10,875 nucleotides of DNA, taken from assembly GCA_022447485.1 (NCBI GenBank), contig JAKVCH010000075.1:1-10875 (forward strand), read 5' to 3'. The stretch comes from Polyangiaceae bacterium (GTDB lineage Bacteria > Myxococcota_A > Polyangia > Polyangiales > Polyangiaceae). Both the position numbers and the translations under genes were made by a program. Shown here one piece after another: positions 10,493-10,875 of this stretch. Numbering within the stretch: position 1 is the stretch's first letter; each line of letters opens with the position of its first letter. The notes beneath the pieces were generated by a model, which had not been told where the DNA came from, did not search any database, and was given only the letters and a program-made list of their open reading frames with translations.

Positions 10493-10495
10493 TAG
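1835..10495 (+). CDS. Giant TPR-module repeat protein, main and C-terminal part (2,886 codons)
   Basis: ATG 1835 is the first standard start after the TGA. It has GGAG at 1827-1830, but the bases around it are themselves module-coding (W-S-E-M), so it is probably an internal methionine of a longer protein. The sequence is a run of about 36 acidic, helix-rich modules, typically 72 residues from one W/Y-E-D-L helix to the next (for example 4162-4378). Each carries L-x-D-x-x-x-A-I, often P-D/E, then A-L-x-x-L-x-x-L-Y. Six modules are longer, with an extra helix of the type R-x-x-A-A-x-x-L-x-P-x-F/Y-E-A. The last 120 residues or so switch to canonical 34-residue TPRs (around 10140-10480: A-Y-L-S-Q-E-N-M-E-R-A-L, then G-D-M-K-K-A, then G-E-G-A-K-A). 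Cysteine is very rare, and no membrane span, catalytic motif or other domain is visible. TPR superhelices are protein-binding scaffolds; this one's partner cannot be read from sequence. The frame ends at TAG 10493-10495. Confidence 0.93.
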   Translation: MVSALSSRLDSLGGVDAEDLSEEDLQEAKSIALRVARLLGEELGQADEAVERLKELVAIAPQDKHILEVFDAFLRRENRAEDLRWLYAQREKVAEEASDIAAILNHWARFEESVNEDHSIALGIYARALEAEPENLEALDAQTRLALEAEDYRLAAKAVTVHAELLSGRERATKEALLARLYGEELEEPELALLAAKEALDNGAESGEVIAVLQRLVENPEVRGEAARLLSELYSADGDGRKEADALRALIAETTQGAEQLALFEKLASVYQESLEEPGGALGVILEALKIYPSELRLWDRGKLLAETAERPSEIAESYREAMKLELEPSLDLELSRRAADLHQTTLGDGEGAVVYLQKVLALEPEDEAAFERLKEILTSAERWRELEELYDNEVQRLDDDARRIEMLAEVALLAEDIIGNAESALAYHQRILELDSIHPVSLEALDRLYSRLERKEELLELLGRRVEVAVADELESLLVRAAQLAYELGQFEASLASTIRILQENSGSYDARDVAEKLLLQKNTRGEAATILEKVYEEKDEIRELVRVLGIRVEVLRPHDDEAFSEETVHHREDERRELLRRIATLRDDRLHDDEGSFDVFAELTPLDPVDTELRERLMESGRRLGRNERVVEVLKETAQAAEETSLTAEILLDAANIENTILEQSAAAESTWRQVLRMSDNEPECALRAAKELEQALSTANRYQELVQVLREQIPLEQDYDRKAALWARIAQLSAEFLQDPEGAIGAWEARWQDNPDDALALEQLSTLYAQVGRYEDLAQVLEQRRDAAVQDTERYALSRQLAEVQETKLDQHQRAIESYQVLLDEMGPTSDVLTALSRLYLAAQRWEDLADVLERQSDHTEDEELRLTALAELGRTRAQRLSDVPGALDAWRRALSFNSAHEASREALKELLQHEDSIARLEAAEVLQPIFEADANHEELLGVLEVQASASDDPGFKAERFELAMHIAEDELQNSGRALDFAVRGIIEASASGEIQDWLGALERLAEASDGRQKQVDALEQAVDELFDSDLQLRVISRVAEIKAEELQDRKGAIAAYEKALEFSGDDRDVLSSVAELYRAESAWEELLSALQKLEDIAESELERKEVAYRKAELLALTMKQVDAAIEAYESIVDIALEEKALLGLEALYGEAERYDDLASLIQRQIDEEVSDVPNLRVKLARVQAFSLLDIERAIDEVEQALQEDTQHELSVALLEELRGRVEEAYLRGRIAALLEPVYMARADYDKVLSALELRLSSIDSPDEKKELVARIAQLHEEQREDYLAALEITATLLDDDLHDSSVNGELERLAGVASAELRLAEILAERLLPLDDDDEVTAALCRRAGTIFVEQERKKEALPLLQRALQFEPESAELFDAVDQLLIAIGTPEQRVALYRDGLDHRYDPDEQLRMQQVIAFIEEKQLGNVAGAVAAHLAALEADGTNDDSFTALARLYRAAESWAELAELYENRAQALPPFDAAPYRLELAELLEEKLEQPEAALEQLEDLVRDVPDNGEAIAKIESFRAHEDLRARVVDILRPLFEANDDWRKLIALNEDRYLLANDDADKVVVLRETAELWENRGDDLGRARRALSNAFRLEPDSSDLRLDIERMVVVTEEWAELAALYEDVLGEHDDLAEKRELVSRLAELKDEKLDDPRGALGRYTELHALEPSELEPLFAMVRLATLLGDWSALEFALVAQAEVSYDDFERVRVYRRLGLLRLRTLENRDGAVAAFESAFEANEQDPEVTDQLIDLYEESNDAERLVDLYAARIAGGDLTEEERFDLSLKSAARFETDLKDLPRAIEALNEALLSRPDDASVLNELRRLFTEEELWSELLENLRLQAGLAEDAAQRLELRRQVASVLAEKMESYEEALEALGTILDEYPDDSPAIDAVFGLVEGEDHLKLQAADLLVPALRQVELPKRLVAAYRLRLDAEQDPVIRLETLRAMAEVQESDLQDNQAAFDSLALALSESTEPSDLGDELKRLGASLENWSALAQTFETKAADVYEPEFAQQLWVDAGRLREEKLKDYPQAIEDYRAATEQVGDHLELLDALDRLSTLVGDTAAVVELLERRMPLAETDVDRAKLYTRQGQLQLEEQAEPAEALVSLRQALELDPSNEEASSFLKKILELDGHFDESFDILDGVYRQRSSGAELAELHQLRVARASNPEDRVEMRRVLAQVLEEECQDALAAQKCLQEAVAELPSDSGLQDELERILPITEQWSLAAEALLNAVKAAEEIAEEDARSLGLRAAEWQRDRAGDRAGAERAFAVALNFAKKLEDNYSQDEILQQMEALQSDEGREADLLKTLCARVEVIDEVGVQLELLQRAQEIALGLGQADRAEEIIRQALELEPEEEWALFSLFRLRKEAGDSEETYQLLLQLQEMSHDVDRQRELKIEAAGLAVGPLEKLEEGIEILEELYAEEPSAAISDYLRQAYVKAEDWTKLSELLDRLVQSADSEEERATYLVERAELLLQRFEQASEASELLESIVSVDPVHGQALALLNSIYEDEKNYDALGQLLEGQIKVALDKGATEDALELLESLGSLKKEKAGDLVGAISVGQRLIELSRTLENQEKLLALYLEAEDRQSAARLLEEIVEDLEDEAAVPRLLELAELYKEQEDLDGALRSLERGLAASGDDAELRERLREEYLKAERYEPVVDMILADAEATNEVADKVAIYREAAALIQSKLGDALRVAETLGKAAELAPDDRELLLELCDAYSASNRGDEAVSVLEQIVSTYAGKRSKELGEIHRRLATAYLSQENMERALQELDRAFRIEPGNIRVLKQLGEVAMQTGDMKKAQQMFRALLLQKLDANAPISKALVFLRLGQISQQLGEGAKAKQMYERALQQDAELEEARAGLASL

Positions 10496-10518
10496 TCACT
10501 AGTAGCAGGGTTACAGTT

Positions 10519-10547
10519 GACGGGAGACTCTTTGTGCTCTCCCCGTC
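10519..10547. terminator. Weak imperfect hairpin just after the giant gene
   Basis: GACGGGAGA at 10519-10527 can pair with TCTCCCCGTC at 10538-10547, with one bulged C and a ten-base loop, 24 bases after the TAG. Its position suits a transcription end between convergent genes. There is no T-tract on either side, so it is not a typical intrinsic terminator. Its right arm also lies inside the first 18-bp repeat unit. This is a tentative call. Confidence 0.3.
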
Positions 10548-10641
10548 GGCCGTGCTCTCGCCGTCGGCTGTGCTCTGGCCGTCAGCTGTGCTCTCGCGGT
10601 CGGCTGTTCTCTGGCCGTCAGCTGTGCTCTCGCGGTCGGCG
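10534..10641. repeat. Six tandem copies of an 18-bp repeat
   Basis: The units start at 10534, 10552, 10570, 10588, 10606 and 10624. Each begins GTGCTCT (GTTCTCT in unit 5) and ends in CCGTCGGCT, CCGTCAGCT or CGGTCGGCT variants. Units 3-4 and 5-6 form a near-identical 36-bp double unit, in which GTGCTCTGGCCGTCAGCT alternates with the GTGCTCTCGCGGTCGGC type. This suggests a recent duplication of a pair. Because 18 is a multiple of three, the array is open on both strands: V-L-S-P-S-A-like forward and T-A-R-A-Q-L-like in reverse. I see no start signal supporting a gene. It lies wholly between the stop codons of two converging genes. Confidence 0.92.
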
Positions 10642-10649
10642 GCCCTGAC

Positions 10650-10679
10650 TTGCCTCTGACGAAGTTGCCTCTGACGCAG
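10650..10679. repeat. Two tandem copies of a 15-bp repeat
   Basis: TTGCCTCTGACGAAG (10650-10664) is followed directly by TTGCCTCTGACGCAG (10665-10679), one mismatch apart. A degraded third copy may continue from 10680 (TTCCCTTTGCC). It sits eight bases beyond the 18-bp array and 15 bases before the end of the glycosylase gene on the other strand. Its unit differs from the 18-bp repeat. No function is apparent. Confidence 0.8.
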
Positions 10680-10694
10680 TTCCCTTTGCCCCTC

Positions 10695-10875
10695 CTAACG
10701 GACGGGACTCGGCAGCTCGCGACCGAGGTGACGGAGAACTTGTTTGAGGTCACCCCAGACTTCTTTCTTTGCGGAAGGAGCCTTCACCAAATAGGCTGGA
10801 TGATAGGTGGGCATCACCGCCAGCCCTTTGTAGAGGCGGAATCTCCCACGCAGCCGACTGATTGGCATGGCTGTG
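10695..10875 (-). CDS. Uracil-DNA glycosylase, family 4 type, C-terminal end, cut by the window edge
   Basis: Sixty codons are visible on the - strand, with a TAG stop at 10697-10695 and no start in the window. The translation runs T-A-M-P-I-S-R-L-R-G-R-F, then L-A-V-M-P-T-Y-H-P-A-Y-L (10823-10788), then K-K-E-V-W-G-D-L-K-Q-V-L, ending P-S-P-V-R. The order R-G, then V-M-P-T-Y-H-P-A-Y-L, then V-W-x-D-L-K is the C-terminal signature of the iron-sulfur uracil-DNA glycosylases of family 4. In that family the H-P pair belongs to the second active-site motif. These enzymes cut uracil from DNA to begin base excision repair. The first active-site motif and the cluster cysteines would lie outside the window and cannot be checked. 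The gene converges on the giant repeat gene with a 199-bp gap. The related family 5 enzymes are the main alternative; the Y-H-P-A context and short tail favour family 4. Confidence 0.87.
   Translation of the reverse strand, partial: TAMPISRLRGRFRLYKGLAVMPTYHPAYLVKAPSAKKEVWGDLKQVLRHLGRELPSPVR

Noticed and set aside
10534..10641. CRISPR array
   Set aside because: The units are contiguous 18-mers without spacers, and no cas gene is present.
10511..10753. 80-codon - strand frame with T-A-R-A-Q-L/P type repeats
   Set aside because: It begins inside the glycosylase gene in a different frame, and its repetitive part is only the 18-bp array read through (18 is divisible by three). The + strand is open across the array too, so openness is no evidence of a gene.

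Overview
This window is dominated by one reading frame on the + strand. It is open from the left edge (position 2) to a TAG at 10493-10495 and is broken by a single in-frame TGA at 1724-1726. The frame has 3,496 sense codons. Almost all of them encode a tandem array of divergent tetratricopeptide (TPR)-like alpha-helical modules of about 72 residues; I count about 44. Three more canonical TPR motifs follow at the C-terminus. The true N-terminus lies outside the window.

Layout: 2-1726 is the part before the TGA (574 codons, 5' incomplete). 1727-1834 is a 36-codon stretch with no standard start codon that still reads as module sequence in the same frame. 1835-10495 is the long part after the TGA (2,886 codons from its first ATG). 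10496-10694 is a convergent intergenic region with six copies of an 18-bp tandem repeat and two adjoining copies of a 15-bp repeat. 10695-10875 on the - strand is the 3' end of a uracil-DNA glycosylase gene of the family 4 type, running off the right edge.

The organism is clearly bacterial. Giant TPR-only proteins with this module style (conserved L-x-D-x-x-x-A-I, then P, then an aromatic/WEEL-like helix) resemble those I recall from Myxococcota and other former Deltaproteobacteria. Base composition looks moderate, lower than in classical myxobacteria. This placement is an inference with low confidence.

Nothing ties the two genes together functionally: they converge and share only their downstream region. 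The giant protein is best read as a cytosolic or cell-architecture scaffold of unknown partner. The glycosylase would be a housekeeping DNA repair enzyme. The points most worth a second look are the in-frame TGA, the higher-order spacing of longer modules in the array, and the short DNA repeats between the two genes. I saw no tRNA, rRNA, CRISPR array, insertion sequence or phage gene.
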